Below are positions 45,448-53,512 of a stretch of DNA of 64,000 nucleotides, piece after piece. The notes beneath the pieces are model-generated. The model was not told the DNA's origin, ran no database searches, and saw nothing but the letters and a program-made list of their open reading frames with translations. Source of the stretch: Phycicoccus duodecadis (GTDB taxonomy: Bacteria > Actinomycetota > Actinomycetes > Actinomycetales > Dermatophilaceae); the NCBI RefSeq assembly GCF_002846495.1, contig NZ_PJNE01000001.1:3100001-3164000 (forward strand), written 5' to 3'. The translations under genes and the position numbers were made by a program. Position 1 is the first letter of the stretch, and each line of letters begins with the position of its first letter.

Positions 45448-45657
45448 GTGCCCGACGACGAGGCCTCGGAGGCAGCCGCTTCCGAGCCCCACCCCAAGGA
45501 GGCGTCCCGCACCCGGGGCGCGCCCTATCCGCCGGCCCCGCCGCGGGGCTTCGGCCCGGACCGCACCGCGGCACCGGTGCCGTCGTCGCGCCCGGAGGCC
45601 GACGACGCGCCACCGCAGGACGAGAACGACCAGGAGCAGGGAGAGGACCATGCCTGA
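45448..45657 (+). CDS. Small acidic/proline-rich hypothetical protein
   Basis: A 69-residue frame opening with GTG (MPDDEASEAAASEPHPKEAS) and rich in Pro, Ala, Asp and Glu, with no membrane segment; probably disordered. It begins nine bases after the small membrane protein and overlaps the next start by eight bases. Coding status is uncertain, because the composition is biased and there is no clear ribosome binding site. It may be a translational leader for the beta-propeller gene. Confidence 0.4.
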   Translation: MPDDEASEAAASEPHPKEASRTRGAPYPPAPPRGFGPDRTAAPVPSSRPEADDAPPQDENDQEQGEDHA

Positions 45658-47086
45658 AGCACACAGCAGTCGCGGCACCATCGAGGCCGAGCGGGTCGAG
45701 GGGGCGCCGTACACGCCCCTGAGACGCCGTGCACTGGGGCAGCGCCGCAAGGCCGAGCGCCCCCATGTGCGCGTCCCCGACGCCGCCGACCCGAGGCCGC
45801 TGCGCGAGCTGCCGGGCCCGGCGGAGGTCCGCAGGGGCGGCGACGACCGCGAGCCGCACGTCGACTTCTTCGACTACGGCCCGAGCGACACCCTCGACCG
45901 CGCCCTGGACAGCGCCGCCGACATGAGCGGCGCCGACAGCGAGCGCAACGTCGTGATGATGTCGTTCAACTGGGGCTGCGACGTCAGCACCGACGGCGGC
46001 GGCACCTGGAAGCGGCTCGACCCCTCGACCGTCTTCCCCAACACCCTCGGCGGTGGTTTCTGGTGCGACCAGGTGGTGATCTACGTGCCGCACGCCGACC
46101 TGTTCGTCTGGTTCCTCCAGTACTACGCCGACGCCGCTGGCCAGGGGGCCTTCCGGATCGCGGTCGCCGACTCCGCGTCGGTCGGCGCCGACCCCACGGC
46201 GTGGACGTTCTGGGACTTCCGCGCCGGCGACTTCGGTTTCCCGAAGAGCGACATGGACTACCCCGATCTGTCCTACTCCGACCGCTCGCTCTACGTCTCG
46301 ACCGACGTGATGGGCTCCGGGCGGGTCGTGCTGCGGATGCCGCTCGAGGAGCTGCGGGCCGGCGGCACGGTCGACTACCAGTACACGAACCCCGACGACG
46401 GCAAGCGCGCCTGGGGTCACCACCTCGTGCAGCAGACCACGGACGCCGGGATGTGGACCCACCACGAGGACAGCTCGACCGTGCGCCTGTTCACCTGGCC
46501 CGACGGCTCCGGGACGTACTCCTGGGGTGACGTCCCGGTCGCGGCCTGGCCCAACGGCACGGTCATGTGCTCAGGCCCGGACGGCAACGACTGGCTCACC
46601 AAGCTGCGCGACTTCCCCGGGTTCGCGGTGACCGGCGGCGTGCAGCGGGCCGACGGCACCGTCGCGCTGGCGTGGACCGCGAGCGGCGGCCAGGCGAACG
46701 GCGCCGGCAAGGACTTCAAGCAGCCGCACGTGCGCTACGTCGAGGTGGACCCGTCGACGCACACGACGGTGCGCGAGATCCCGATCTGGAACGACGACTA
46801 CGCCTTCGCCTACCCGTCGCTGGCGCGCGCCGGGGACCGCGTGGGCATCACCCTCGGCTGGGGCGGCCCGGCCGACCACGCCAACTGCGCGATGGGCGTG
46901 ATGGGCGACTACGTCGTCTACTTCATCGACGCCTCGACCCGCACCATCACCCGCTTCGGCGACTACATCACCGCGCGCCCGGCCCAGCGCCACGGCGGCT
47001 TCTCGGCCTTCGGCTACTGGCTCGAGGCGCAGGCCGGCAAGCCCACGCGCGTGACGTACCACCCGTTCTTCACCCGCTTCGGCTGA
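45650..47086 (+). CDS. Beta-propeller (BNR/Asp-box sialidase-like) protein, hypothetical
   Basis: A 478-residue protein. After a basic N-terminus of about 70 residues come repeated beta strands with an Asp-box (CDVSTDGGGTWKRL) as in sialidase-like propellers, and repeating strand-turn blocks (AWTFWDFRAGDF, LSYSDRSLYVSTDVMG, RTITRFGDYITARPA). No signal peptide or catalytic Arg triad was identified, so enzyme activity is not claimed. GAGAGGACC precedes the ATG. It follows two small genes, probably in one transcript. Confidence 0.7.
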   Translation: MPEAHSSRGTIEAERVEGAPYTPLRRRALGQRRKAERPHVRVPDAADPRPLRELPGPAEVRRGGDDREPHVDFFDYGPSDTLDRALDSAADMSGADSERNVVMMSFNWGCDVSTDGGGTWKRLDPSTVFPNTLGGGFWCDQVVIYVPHADLFVWFLQYYADAAGQGAFRIAVADSASVGADPTAWTFWDFRAGDFGFPKSDMDYPDLSYSDRSLYVSTDVMGSGRVVLRMPLEELRAGGTVDYQYTNPDDGKRAWGHHLVQQTTDAGMWTHHEDSSTVRLFTWPDGSGTYSWGDVPVAAWPNGTVMCSGPDGNDWLTKLRDFPGFAVTGGVQRADGTVALAWTASGGQANGAGKDFKQPHVRYVEVDPSTHTTVREIPIWNDDYAFAYPSLARAGDRVGITLGWGGPADHANCAMGVMGDYVVYFIDASTRTITRFGDYITARPAQRHGGFSAFGYWLEAQAGKPTRVTYHPFFTRFG

Positions 47087-47099
47087 CGCCGCCGGGTCC

Positions 47100-49205
47100 T
47101 CAGCCGGCCAGGGCCTCCGGCAGCGGGTCGCTGTGTACGACCGTGAGGCCCGACACCGCGCGGGTCAGCACGACGTAGAGGCGTCGCAGCCCGGTGCGTT
47201 GGTCGGGCTCGGCGGCGGCGATGGCGGCGGGCTCGACCACCACGACCCGGTCGAACTCGAGGCCCTTGGCGATGCTGGCCGGCACCAGCTCGACCTGGCG
47301 GTCGTCGTCGTCGCCGTGGTCGGCGTCGAGACGGCCGTGGGGGATGCCGGCCCGGGCCAGGGCCGTGCTGAGCGCCGTGACGAACGCGTCGGGGGCGATG
47401 ACGCCCACCGACCCCGGCTCGGTGACGGCGGCCCGCACGGCGGCGACCACTGCTGCCGAGCGGCGCGCCGGGTCGGCCGCCACCACGTCGAGCCGCCCGG
47501 GGTTGTCGCGCACCGAGCGCGGCGCCCCCAGCCCCGGCGCCATCGCCGGCAGCAGCCGCGCGGCGAACTCGATGACCAGCCCGGGCACCCGGAAGCCGCG
47601 GTCGAGCACCACCAGCTCGTGCTCGGGGCGGCCCAGGTGCGCCATCGCGGTCTCCCACGCGTCGGTGGCCCACGGGGTGGTGCCCTGCGCGAGGTCGCCG
47701 AGCACCGTGAGACTGCCGGTCGAGGCGCGCCGCCCCACGGCCCGCAGCTGCATCGGCGAGAGGTCCTGGGCCTCGTCGAGCACCACGTGGCCCAGGCTCG
47801 GGGTGCGCTCGAGCAGGTCGGCCAGCTCGTCGAGCAGCGCCATGTCGGCGGTGCTCCAGCGGGCGGCGCCCTTGGTGCGCGGGGGTGCGTCCCAGAGCAG
47901 GAGTCGTTGCTCGTCGGCGGCGAGGACCCCCTCGGCCGCCTCCGCCAGCGCGTCGGCATCCGAGAGGAGCCGGAACAGGACGCCGGCCGGGTCGAGCGGC
48001 GGCCAGAGGGACTTCGCGTACGCGGTGACCGGGGCCGAGCGTGCGATGGCGCCCTGTGCGGCCTCGCCGGGGAAGTCGCCCGAGGCCTCGAGGCGCAGCA
48101 TCACCAGGTGGGCCAGGCGCTGGGCCAGCAGCTCGCGCGCGGCCGAGTAGCGCACGCCCCGGGCCACCAGGGCGTCGACCTCGTCCTGGATGTCGTAGGC
48201 CGGCACCCGCCAGCGCCGGGAGCCGCGGGGCACGACCATCGCCTCGTCGGCGCGGGCGACGCGGCCCCACACCGCACGGTGCAGCACCCGCGCCATCCGG
48301 GCGTCACCCTTGAGGGCGGCGACGGGCGTGGGGTCCTGGGCGCGGACCCGGCCGTGCTCGAGCAGGGTGTCGATGGTGGCGTGCCGCACCCGGACCTCAC
48401 CGAGCGAGGGCAGCACGGCGCCGATGTGGTCGAGGAAGGCGCGGTTGGGGCCGACGACCAGCACCCCCGAGCGGTCGAGCCGCTGGCGGAAGGAGTAGAG
48501 CAGCCAGGCCGCACGGTGCAGGCCGACGGCGGTCTTGCCGGTGCCGGGGGCGCCCTGGACGCAGATGCTGGTGGCGATGTCGGAGCGGACGATCTCGTCC
48601 TGCTCGGGCTGGATGGTCGAGACGATGTCGCGCATCGGGCCCGAGCGCGGCCGCTCGATCTCGGCGGCCAGGATCGCGCTGTGGCCGGTCGAGCCGGCGG
48701 CGCCGGTGGCGGCGCTGGCGTCGTCCGTCTCGTCCGCGGCGCCCCCGTCGAGCCGCTCGTCCTCGTAGGCGGTGAGCCGGCCCCGGTCCACCCCGAAGCG
48801 GCGGCGCAGCTCGACGCCCATCGGCTCGGTGGGGGAGGCCCGGTAGAACGCGGTCGAGATGGGGGCGCGCCAGTCGACGACGACGGGGTCGCCGTGGTCG
48901 TCGCTGACGTGCCGCCGCCCGACGTGGAAGGTCTCCTCGCCGTGCTCGGTGCGGCAGTCGATGCGGCCGAAGAACAACGTGGTGCGGGGGTCGTCCTGGA
49001 GCGAGGCGACCCGGCGTGCGAGCACGAGGTCGAGGTAGGCGGCGTTGAACGCGTCGGCGGCGGTCGAGGCGTCGAGGCTCTCGGTGGTCTCGCGCATCCG
49101 GCGCAGCTCGTCGCGCGCGCGGTCGAGGTGGGCCTGCTCGCGCGCGAGGACGTCGTCGGGTGAGCCGAGGGTGGTTGGAGACGGGTGGGCGGGGGTCGCG
49201 GGCAT
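47100..49205 (-). CDS. HelD/HelR-type SF1 helicase-like ATPase
   Basis: A 701-residue UvrD-like ATPase with the HelD/HelR plan: N-terminal antiparallel coiled coil (LAREQAHLDRARDELRRMR), insertion with VVVDWRAPISTAFYRAS, Walker A QGAPGTGKTAVGLHRA, Walker B HVVLDEAQDLSPMQ, and helicase motifs near the C-terminus (GLEFDRVVVVEP, RRLYVVLTRA). HelD proteins remove RNA polymerase from stalled complexes; some HelR proteins also protect it from rifamycins. No rifamycin-associated promoter element was seen upstream, so that role is not shown here. ATG at 49205 behind GAGGGG. Confidence 0.88.
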   Translation of the reverse strand: MPATPAHPSPTTLGSPDDVLAREQAHLDRARDELRRMRETTESLDASTAADAFNAAYLDLVLARRVASLQDDPRTTLFFGRIDCRTEHGEETFHVGRRHVSDDHGDPVVVDWRAPISTAFYRASPTEPMGVELRRRFGVDRGRLTAYEDERLDGGAADETDDASAATGAAGSTGHSAILAAEIERPRSGPMRDIVSTIQPEQDEIVRSDIATSICVQGAPGTGKTAVGLHRAAWLLYSFRQRLDRSGVLVVGPNRAFLDHIGAVLPSLGEVRVRHATIDTLLEHGRVRAQDPTPVAALKGDARMARVLHRAVWGRVARADEAMVVPRGSRRWRVPAYDIQDEVDALVARGVRYSAARELLAQRLAHLVMLRLEASGDFPGEAAQGAIARSAPVTAYAKSLWPPLDPAGVLFRLLSDADALAEAAEGVLAADEQRLLLWDAPPRTKGAARWSTADMALLDELADLLERTPSLGHVVLDEAQDLSPMQLRAVGRRASTGSLTVLGDLAQGTTPWATDAWETAMAHLGRPEHELVVLDRGFRVPGLVIEFAARLLPAMAPGLGAPRSVRDNPGRLDVVAADPARRSAAVVAAVRAAVTEPGSVGVIAPDAFVTALSTALARAGIPHGRLDADHGDDDDRQVELVPASIAKGLEFDRVVVVEPAAIAAAEPDQRTGLRRLYVVLTRAVSGLTVVHSDPLPEALAG

Positions 49206-49347
49206 GGCGGAGCCGCCCCTCTCTGCCGGTGTGGGTCGCATACTGGCGAACCGATGATGGTAGCGCTGGCGGCGCGCTCCTGTCCACCGTCCGGGACGCC
49301 GCCGCGGGACCCGCATCGGTGTGGTGCCTGGTGTCGGTGCCCCGCGC

Positions 49348-49353
49348 CACACT
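49348..49353 (+). promoter_or_regulatory. Putative -10 (CACACT) for leaderless start at 49360
   Basis: CACACT stands six bases before the ATG at 49360, matching the spacing of other leaderless candidates in the window, though the first base departs from TANNNT. Confidence 0.35.
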
Positions 49354-49359
49354 GCCGGG

Positions 49360-49803
49360 ATGGACCGATCCTCAGCCCCCGTGCAGGTGGTGGTCGACTG
49401 CCTCGACCCCGCGTCCCTCGTCGAGTTCTGGGCCGCCGCGCTCGCGCCGCGCGGCTACGGGGTCCCGGCGCCGCCCGGCGGCTTCGCCGACTGGCCCGCC
49501 TTCCTGGCCGCCCAGGGCATCCCCGAGGAACGGTGGAACGACGCCTCCGCGCTCGAGGCGCCGGGCCAGCCACGGATCTTCTTCCAGCGCGTCCCCGAGC
49601 CGCGCTCCGGCAAGAACCGCGTCCACCTCGACCTCCTGGGCGGCGGCGGCCCGTCGGTGCCGATGGACGAGCAGCGCGCCCGGGTCGCGGCCGAGGTCGA
49701 GCGGCTCGTGGCGCTCGGGGCCACCCGCGGCGACGAGCACGCCGAGATGGGCGTGCACTGGGTGACCATGCAGGACCCGGAGGGCAACGAGTTCTGCGTC
49801 TGA
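49360..49803 (+). CDS. VOC family (glyoxalase-like) protein
   Basis: A 147-residue protein with two beta-alpha-beta-beta-beta units: VQVVVDCLDPASLVEFWAAAL in the first, NRVHLDLLG and VTMQDPEGNEFCV in the second. The second His and the Glu in EGNEF are typical metal ligands or their remains. The family includes glyoxalases, dioxygenases and resistance proteins; the function here is unknown. An earlier start at 49321 is possible, but the ATG at 49360 fits the fold better. It is divergent from the HelD-like gene. Confidence 0.8.
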   Translation: MDRSSAPVQVVVDCLDPASLVEFWAAALAPRGYGVPAPPGGFADWPAFLAAQGIPEERWNDASALEAPGQPRIFFQRVPEPRSGKNRVHLDLLGGGGPSVPMDEQRARVAAEVERLVALGATRGDEHAEMGVHWVTMQDPEGNEFCV

Positions 49804-49819
49804 GGGCCCCGGCCGAGCG

Positions 49820-51649
49820 TCAGGCGCTGATCCGCACCGGGCCGCTGACCAGAAGACCGTCGTGGCACCGCCGGCGGAGCACCAGGGCGGCCACGTCGTC
49901 GTCGGACGAGCCGTCCTCGACCCGGCTCAGCACCCGGGCCAGCCCGCCGTCGAGGTCGTCACCGCTCAGCGCCCCGGCCGCCCTGCGCAGGCGCCCCAGC
50001 CCGGTCTCGATGTCCTCGCCGCGCCGCTCGACCAGCCCGTCCGTGACGAGGAGCAGGGTGTCGCCGGGGCCCATCGGCACCTCGCGCCCCGTCCGCGCCC
50101 AGCCGAGCCCGAGCGGCGGGCCGTCGGCATCCGGCAGCCGGTCGACCAAGCCGTCGGGCCGCACGACGAAGGGCGGCAGGTGCCCGGCACTGGCGATGCG
50201 CAGCGTGCCCGCGGCGGCGTCGGCCAGCACGTAGACGAGCGTGACCAGCTGCTCGGTGTCGAACTGCAGCACCATCCGGTCGAGCGCGGCCAGCACCGCC
50301 TCGGGGGAGGGGTCGGCCGAGGCGAACGCGCGTACGGCCGAGCGCATCTGGGCCATCGCCGCCGAGGCCGCCACCCCGCGCCCCATCACGTCGCCGACGA
50401 ACGCGACGTAACGGCCGTCGGTGAGCGGGAACGCGTCGTAGAAGTCGCCGCCGACCTCGGTGCGCCCCGACGGCTCGTAGCGCCACGCCACGTCCCAGTC
50501 GTCGGTGCCCTCGAGGCCGAGGGGGAGGACGGCCCGTTGCAGCTGCTCGGCCACGGCCCGGGTCTGCCCGTAGAGGTCGGCGTTGTCGATGGCGCTCGCC
50601 GCGCGCCGCGCCAGGTGCTCGGCGAACTGCACGTCGTCCTCGTCGTAGCGCCGGGCCGGGTCGGTGGAGGCCCAGGTCAGCACCCCCGTGACCCGGCCGC
50701 GCACCAGCAGCGGCACGGCCAGCACGCTCGCCATGTCCAGCCCGCGCAGGGCCTCCAGGTGCTCGGCGTCCAGCGCGGACGCGGCCAGGTGGTCCTCTGT
50801 GACCTCGGGCAGCAGCAGGGGCTGGCCGGTGCGCGCGACGTCACCGAGGCTGGCCCGCTGCGAGACGCGGGTGGGCCAACGCTCCATGATGCGGGTGACC
50901 TGCTCGACGCGCTCGGGGTCGGCGTGCGCGGCGGCGAGCCGGCGCAGTGTCCCGTCGACCACGGTGTCGATGGCGCACCAGTCGGCGAAGCGCGGCACCG
51001 TGAGCCGGGTGACCTGCGCGGTCGTGGCCTCCAGGTCGAGGCTGCTCGCGAGCTGGATGGACGCCTCCGCCAGGAACGCCAGCCGCTCGGTCTGCTCGGC
51101 CGCCACCGCTGCGGCCTCGATCCGCTCGAGAGCCTGCGCGCAGGCGTCGGCGAGGATGCCGAGGAAGTCCAGCTCGACCGGGTGCGGCGGCGCCGCGTCC
51201 GGCACCGAGAGGTGGATGGCGCCGATGGTGCGACCGGCCGTCCGCAGGGGCACCGTCACCGTCGAGCGCTCGCCGCGCTGGGCGTTGACCAGGTCGGGGT
51301 AGCGCCGGGCGATGGTCGCGGCGCCCGCCAGCACCACGCGCTCCCCGGTGCGGATGACGTCGGAGATGCTGTTGGGCGTGGCCAGGTCGAACACCTGCCA
51401 GCGGTCGGCCTCGGCGGCCTCGAGCCCGCGCATCCCGATCAGCCGCACCCGGTCGGTGCCCTGCACCAGCCCGAGCACCGCGATGGTGGCGCCCACGGCA
51501 TCGGCCATGTGCTGGGTCACGACCTTGGTGACGGTCTCGATGGTCGTGGCCGTCGTGAGCTCGTTGGTGACCAGGGCCAGCCGGGTCAGCGTCGCGCCCA
51601 GCCGCCGAGGCATCCGGGTGCGACCGACGTCGCCGGTTGGGGGCTCCAC
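49820..51649 (-). CDS. GAF-domain PP2C (SpoIIE/RsbU-type) protein phosphatase
   Basis: A 609-residue regulatory protein: GAF domain 1 (about residues 20-180), GAF domain 2 (about 190-350) and a PP2C-SpoIIE phosphatase domain (about 375-595) with EVGGDFYDAF, GDVMGRGVAASAAMAQ, SAGHLPPF and TDGLVERRG. Such enzymes usually dephosphorylate an anti-anti-sigma factor (RsbV-like) in response to small-molecule or redox signals; no partner genes are next to it. The start is GTG (51649); an ATG 12 codons later is an alternative. No histidine kinase domain was seen. Confidence 0.92.
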   Translation of the reverse strand: MEPPTGDVGRTRMPRRLGATLTRLALVTNELTTATTIETVTKVVTQHMADAVGATIAVLGLVQGTDRVRLIGMRGLEAAEADRWQVFDLATPNSISDVIRTGERVVLAGAATIARRYPDLVNAQRGERSTVTVPLRTAGRTIGAIHLSVPDAAPPHPVELDFLGILADACAQALERIEAAAVAAEQTERLAFLAEASIQLASSLDLEATTAQVTRLTVPRFADWCAIDTVVDGTLRRLAAAHADPERVEQVTRIMERWPTRVSQRASLGDVARTGQPLLLPEVTEDHLAASALDAEHLEALRGLDMASVLAVPLLVRGRVTGVLTWASTDPARRYDEDDVQFAEHLARRAASAIDNADLYGQTRAVAEQLQRAVLPLGLEGTDDWDVAWRYEPSGRTEVGGDFYDAFPLTDGRYVAFVGDVMGRGVAASAAMAQMRSAVRAFASADPSPEAVLAALDRMVLQFDTEQLVTLVYVLADAAAGTLRIASAGHLPPFVVRPDGLVDRLPDADGPPLGLGWARTGREVPMGPGDTLLLVTDGLVERRGEDIETGLGRLRRAAGALSGDDLDGGLARVLSRVEDGSSDDDVAALVLRRRCHDGLLVSGPVRISA

Positions 51650-51699
51650 TCGGCGATCCTCGCAGGTCGGAGGCGATTCGTCATCCGCGGGGGAACCCG

Positions 51700-52266
51700 T
51701 CAGGTGGGGCGCTCCTCCTCGCGGAGGCGGGGCTCGGTGCGGCGCTCGGGATGGACGCCGCGCTTGTCGGCGTAGAACGCCCGCACCTGGTCCATGTCGG
51801 CCCGCACGTCGGCGGTCGGGATGAGGGTGGGCCCGAACCCGGCGGTGCGGCTCGGGCCGTCGATGAAGGCCAGCGCGATGGGCAGGTTCGCGGCGCGGGC
51901 GATGCGCCAGAAGCCCGACTTCCAGTACTCGCCCTTCTCGCGGGTGCCCTCGGCGGCCAGCACCAGCAGGAACGGCTCACCGCTACGGGCCTCGCGCACC
52001 AGCTCGCGCACGACCTCGCCGGGGTGCTCGCGGTCGAGCGGGATGCCGCCGAGCCGGTGCAGCAGCGGGCCGAGCGCGCCGCGGAACAGCTCGTGCTTGA
52101 TCAGCACCCGCGGGGTGACGTCGCCGCGCCACATGACCAGGAGCATCATCACGAAGTCCCAGTTCGAGGTGTGCGGGGCGCCGACCAGGATGCCGGTGCG
52201 CGGCACCTCGCCGACGGCCTTCCAGCGGGCGGCCCGCAGCACGGCCTTGGCGACGGCGACCCTCAT
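51700..52266 (-). CDS. Acyltransferase, PlsC-like (lysophospholipid acyltransferase family)
   Basis: A 188-residue protein with the acyltransferase motif PHTSNWD (His32, Asp37), LGGIPLDREHP as a second block and AAEGTREK where FPEG is expected. It is shorter than the 250-residue acyltransferase near 22.6 kb and more similar to the small LPLAT-like enzymes with the HTSNWD variant. It probably acylates a lipid at the membrane; the substrate is unknown. It lies between the GAF-PP2C gene and the SRPBCC gene on the same strand. Confidence 0.85.
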   Translation of the reverse strand: MRVAVAKAVLRAARWKAVGEVPRTGILVGAPHTSNWDFVMMLLVMWRGDVTPRVLIKHELFRGALGPLLHRLGGIPLDREHPGEVVRELVREARSGEPFLLVLAAEGTREKGEYWKSGFWRIARAANLPIALAFIDGPSRTAGFGPTLIPTADVRADMDQVRAFYADKRGVHPERRTEPRLREEERPT

Positions 52267-52359
52267 GGCACTCCTCGGTGACGGGCCCCGCGCCGGCCGG
52301 GGCGCCCCGCGGGTGGAGGTCCCACGCTACGGGGCGGCCGGGCCGGCCGGGGCGCCCGG

Positions 52360-52848
52360 TCAGTGCGCGGCGAGGTAGCCGTCGATCTGGTTGATGGCGG
52401 CCTTCGAGCCCTCCTCGACGCCCATGTCGAGCACCGTCTGCAGCCCCTCGGCGGTGGCGAAGGTGCTGGTGTACGTGGCCCGGGTGCCGGTCGCGGTGGC
52501 CTCCAGGACGTAGACGTTCGCGCTCACCGGGAGGCTGGAGTTCGGGGTGAGGTCCGCGTGGGCGAAGCCGTCGCTGAAGGTGAAACGCTGGGGGGCAGCG
52601 ACCTCGGCGATGTCCCAGTAGCCGGCGAACTTCTCGCCCTCGGGGGAGGTCATGTAGTAGGTCGAGCGGGTGCCGGGGCGCAGGTCGTGGTCGACGAACG
52701 TGGCGGGGTACTGCGGCGGGCCCCAGACCTGCTCGAGCTGGCGGGGGTCCTCGTACAGGGCCCAGACCCGCTCGACGGGCGCGGCGAACTCGGCCGTGAT
52801 GACGAGGGTGCGGGCGTCGAAGTCCTTGGTGATGTCGGTGACGGGCAT
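52360..52848 (-). CDS. SRPBCC (AHSA1-like) domain protein
   Basis: A 162-residue single START-like domain. The N-terminal FDARTLVITAEFAAPVERVWALYEDPRQLEQVWGPP and the end SKAAINQIDGYLAAH are characteristic of AHSA1-type SRPBCC proteins, which often bind hydrophobic ligands. It is separated from the ArsR regulator by two bases, a pairing seen widely in actinobacteria. The regulator probably controls this gene; the ligand is unknown. Confidence 0.9.
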   Translation of the reverse strand: MPVTDITKDFDARTLVITAEFAAPVERVWALYEDPRQLEQVWGPPQYPATFVDHDLRPGTRSTYYMTSPEGEKFAGYWDIAEVAAPQRFTFSDGFAHADLTPNSSLPVSANVYVLEATATGTRATYTSTFATAEGLQTVLDMGVEEGSKAAINQIDGYLAAH

Positions 52849-52850
52849 GG

Positions 52851-53267
52851 CTACTTCTCCTGGGTGGTGGTGGGGATGGTGGTGGAGCTTGCGGTGGTGG
52901 GTGCGGTCGCGGGGGTGGGGGTGTCGGTCGTGGTGCCGGCGGGCTCGCGGGCGAGGAGCTCGTCGATCCGGGCGATGCGCCCGCGCCAGACCGCCTCGAG
53001 CTCGTCGAGCATCGAGGCGACCGATCGCACCGCCTCCACGTCGCCGCTGGCCAGCTGCTCGCGGCCCTGGCGCCGCTTGGTGAGCAGGCCGGCGCGTTCG
53101 AGGACGGCGACGTGCTTCTGCACGGCGGCGAAGCTCATGTCGTAGCGCGCCGCCAGGGCCGTGACCGAGTGCTCGCCGGCCAGCACGCGGCGCAGGATGT
53201 CGCGCCGCGTCCGGTCGGAGAGGGCGTGGAAGAGGGCGTCGGCCCGGTCCTCGCTGGTCTCGTTCAC
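52851..53267 (-). CDS. ArsR-family transcriptional repressor
   Basis: A 138-residue winged-helix repressor: DALFHALSDRTRRDILRRVL, then recognition helices in VTALAARYDMSFAAVQKHVAVLERAGLL, the pattern of ArsR proteins paired with SRPBCC proteins. The metal-binding ELCVCD motif is absent, so it does not sense metals in the classic way. The C-terminal 25 residues are Thr/Pro-rich. GTG start with no ribosome binding site; promoter elements end seven bases upstream, so the message appears leaderless. An operator lies within the promoter spacer. Confidence 0.9.
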   Translation of the reverse strand: MNETSEDRADALFHALSDRTRRDILRRVLAGEHSVTALAARYDMSFAAVQKHVAVLERAGLLTKRRQGREQLASGDVEAVRSVASMLDELEAVWRGRIARIDELLAREPAGTTTDTPTPATAPTTASSTTIPTTTQEK

Positions 53268-53274
53268 GCTTGTC

Positions 53275-53305
53275 AATATACAACCGATAGGTTGTACATT
53301 GTCAA
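53275..53305 (-). promoter_or_regulatory. ArsR promoter (TTGACA…TATATT)
   Basis: On the reverse strand TTGACA (complement of 53300-53305), a 19-base spacer and TATATT (complement of 53275-53280) are followed by seven bases and the GTG start at 53267, so the transcript should begin at the start codon. Confidence 0.65.
53279..53296. promoter_or_regulatory. ArsR operator palindrome
   Basis: TACAACC-GATA-GGTTGTA is a perfect 7+4+7 inverted repeat in the spacer of the arsR promoter. Binding there would block RNA polymerase, giving autorepression of the arsR-SRPBCC pair. Confidence 0.75.
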
Positions 53306-53459
53306 CCTTCGCACGGGTGGGCGAGGGGGCGAGGTGGCCCGTGGCGGGGTCGTGCGGCCGCTGCTGCGGGGGTGGAACACTCCGGGACGGGGCCGGTCTC
53401 AGGGGTTGCAGATCGCCCGAAAAACGTTGGTGTGAGGCGCTATTGACAGAGCAAAGGGC

Positions 53460-53488
53460 TTGCCCGGCCCAGCTCGAACCGGTACGAT
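53460..53488 (+). promoter_or_regulatory. Promoter of the DUF222-HNH gene
   Basis: TTGCCC (53460-53465), a 17-base spacer and TACGAT (53483-53488) form a good sigma-70-type promoter 25 bases upstream of the ATG at 53513, leaving room for the ribosome binding site GGGGAGGGGG. Confidence 0.55.
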
Positions 53489-53512
53489 GGAGGCACAGGG
53501 GAGGGGGTTGCG

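Noticed and set aside
51700-52266. Treating this acyltransferase as a truncated copy of the one at 22564
   Set aside because: Motif variants (HTSNWD, AAEGT) and length match a separate small acyltransferase type, and no decay is seen.
53443-53488. TTGACA at 53443 paired with TACGAT at 53483 as one promoter
   Set aside because: The spacing is 34 bases, far too long; TTGCCC at 53460 with 17 bases is a better -35.
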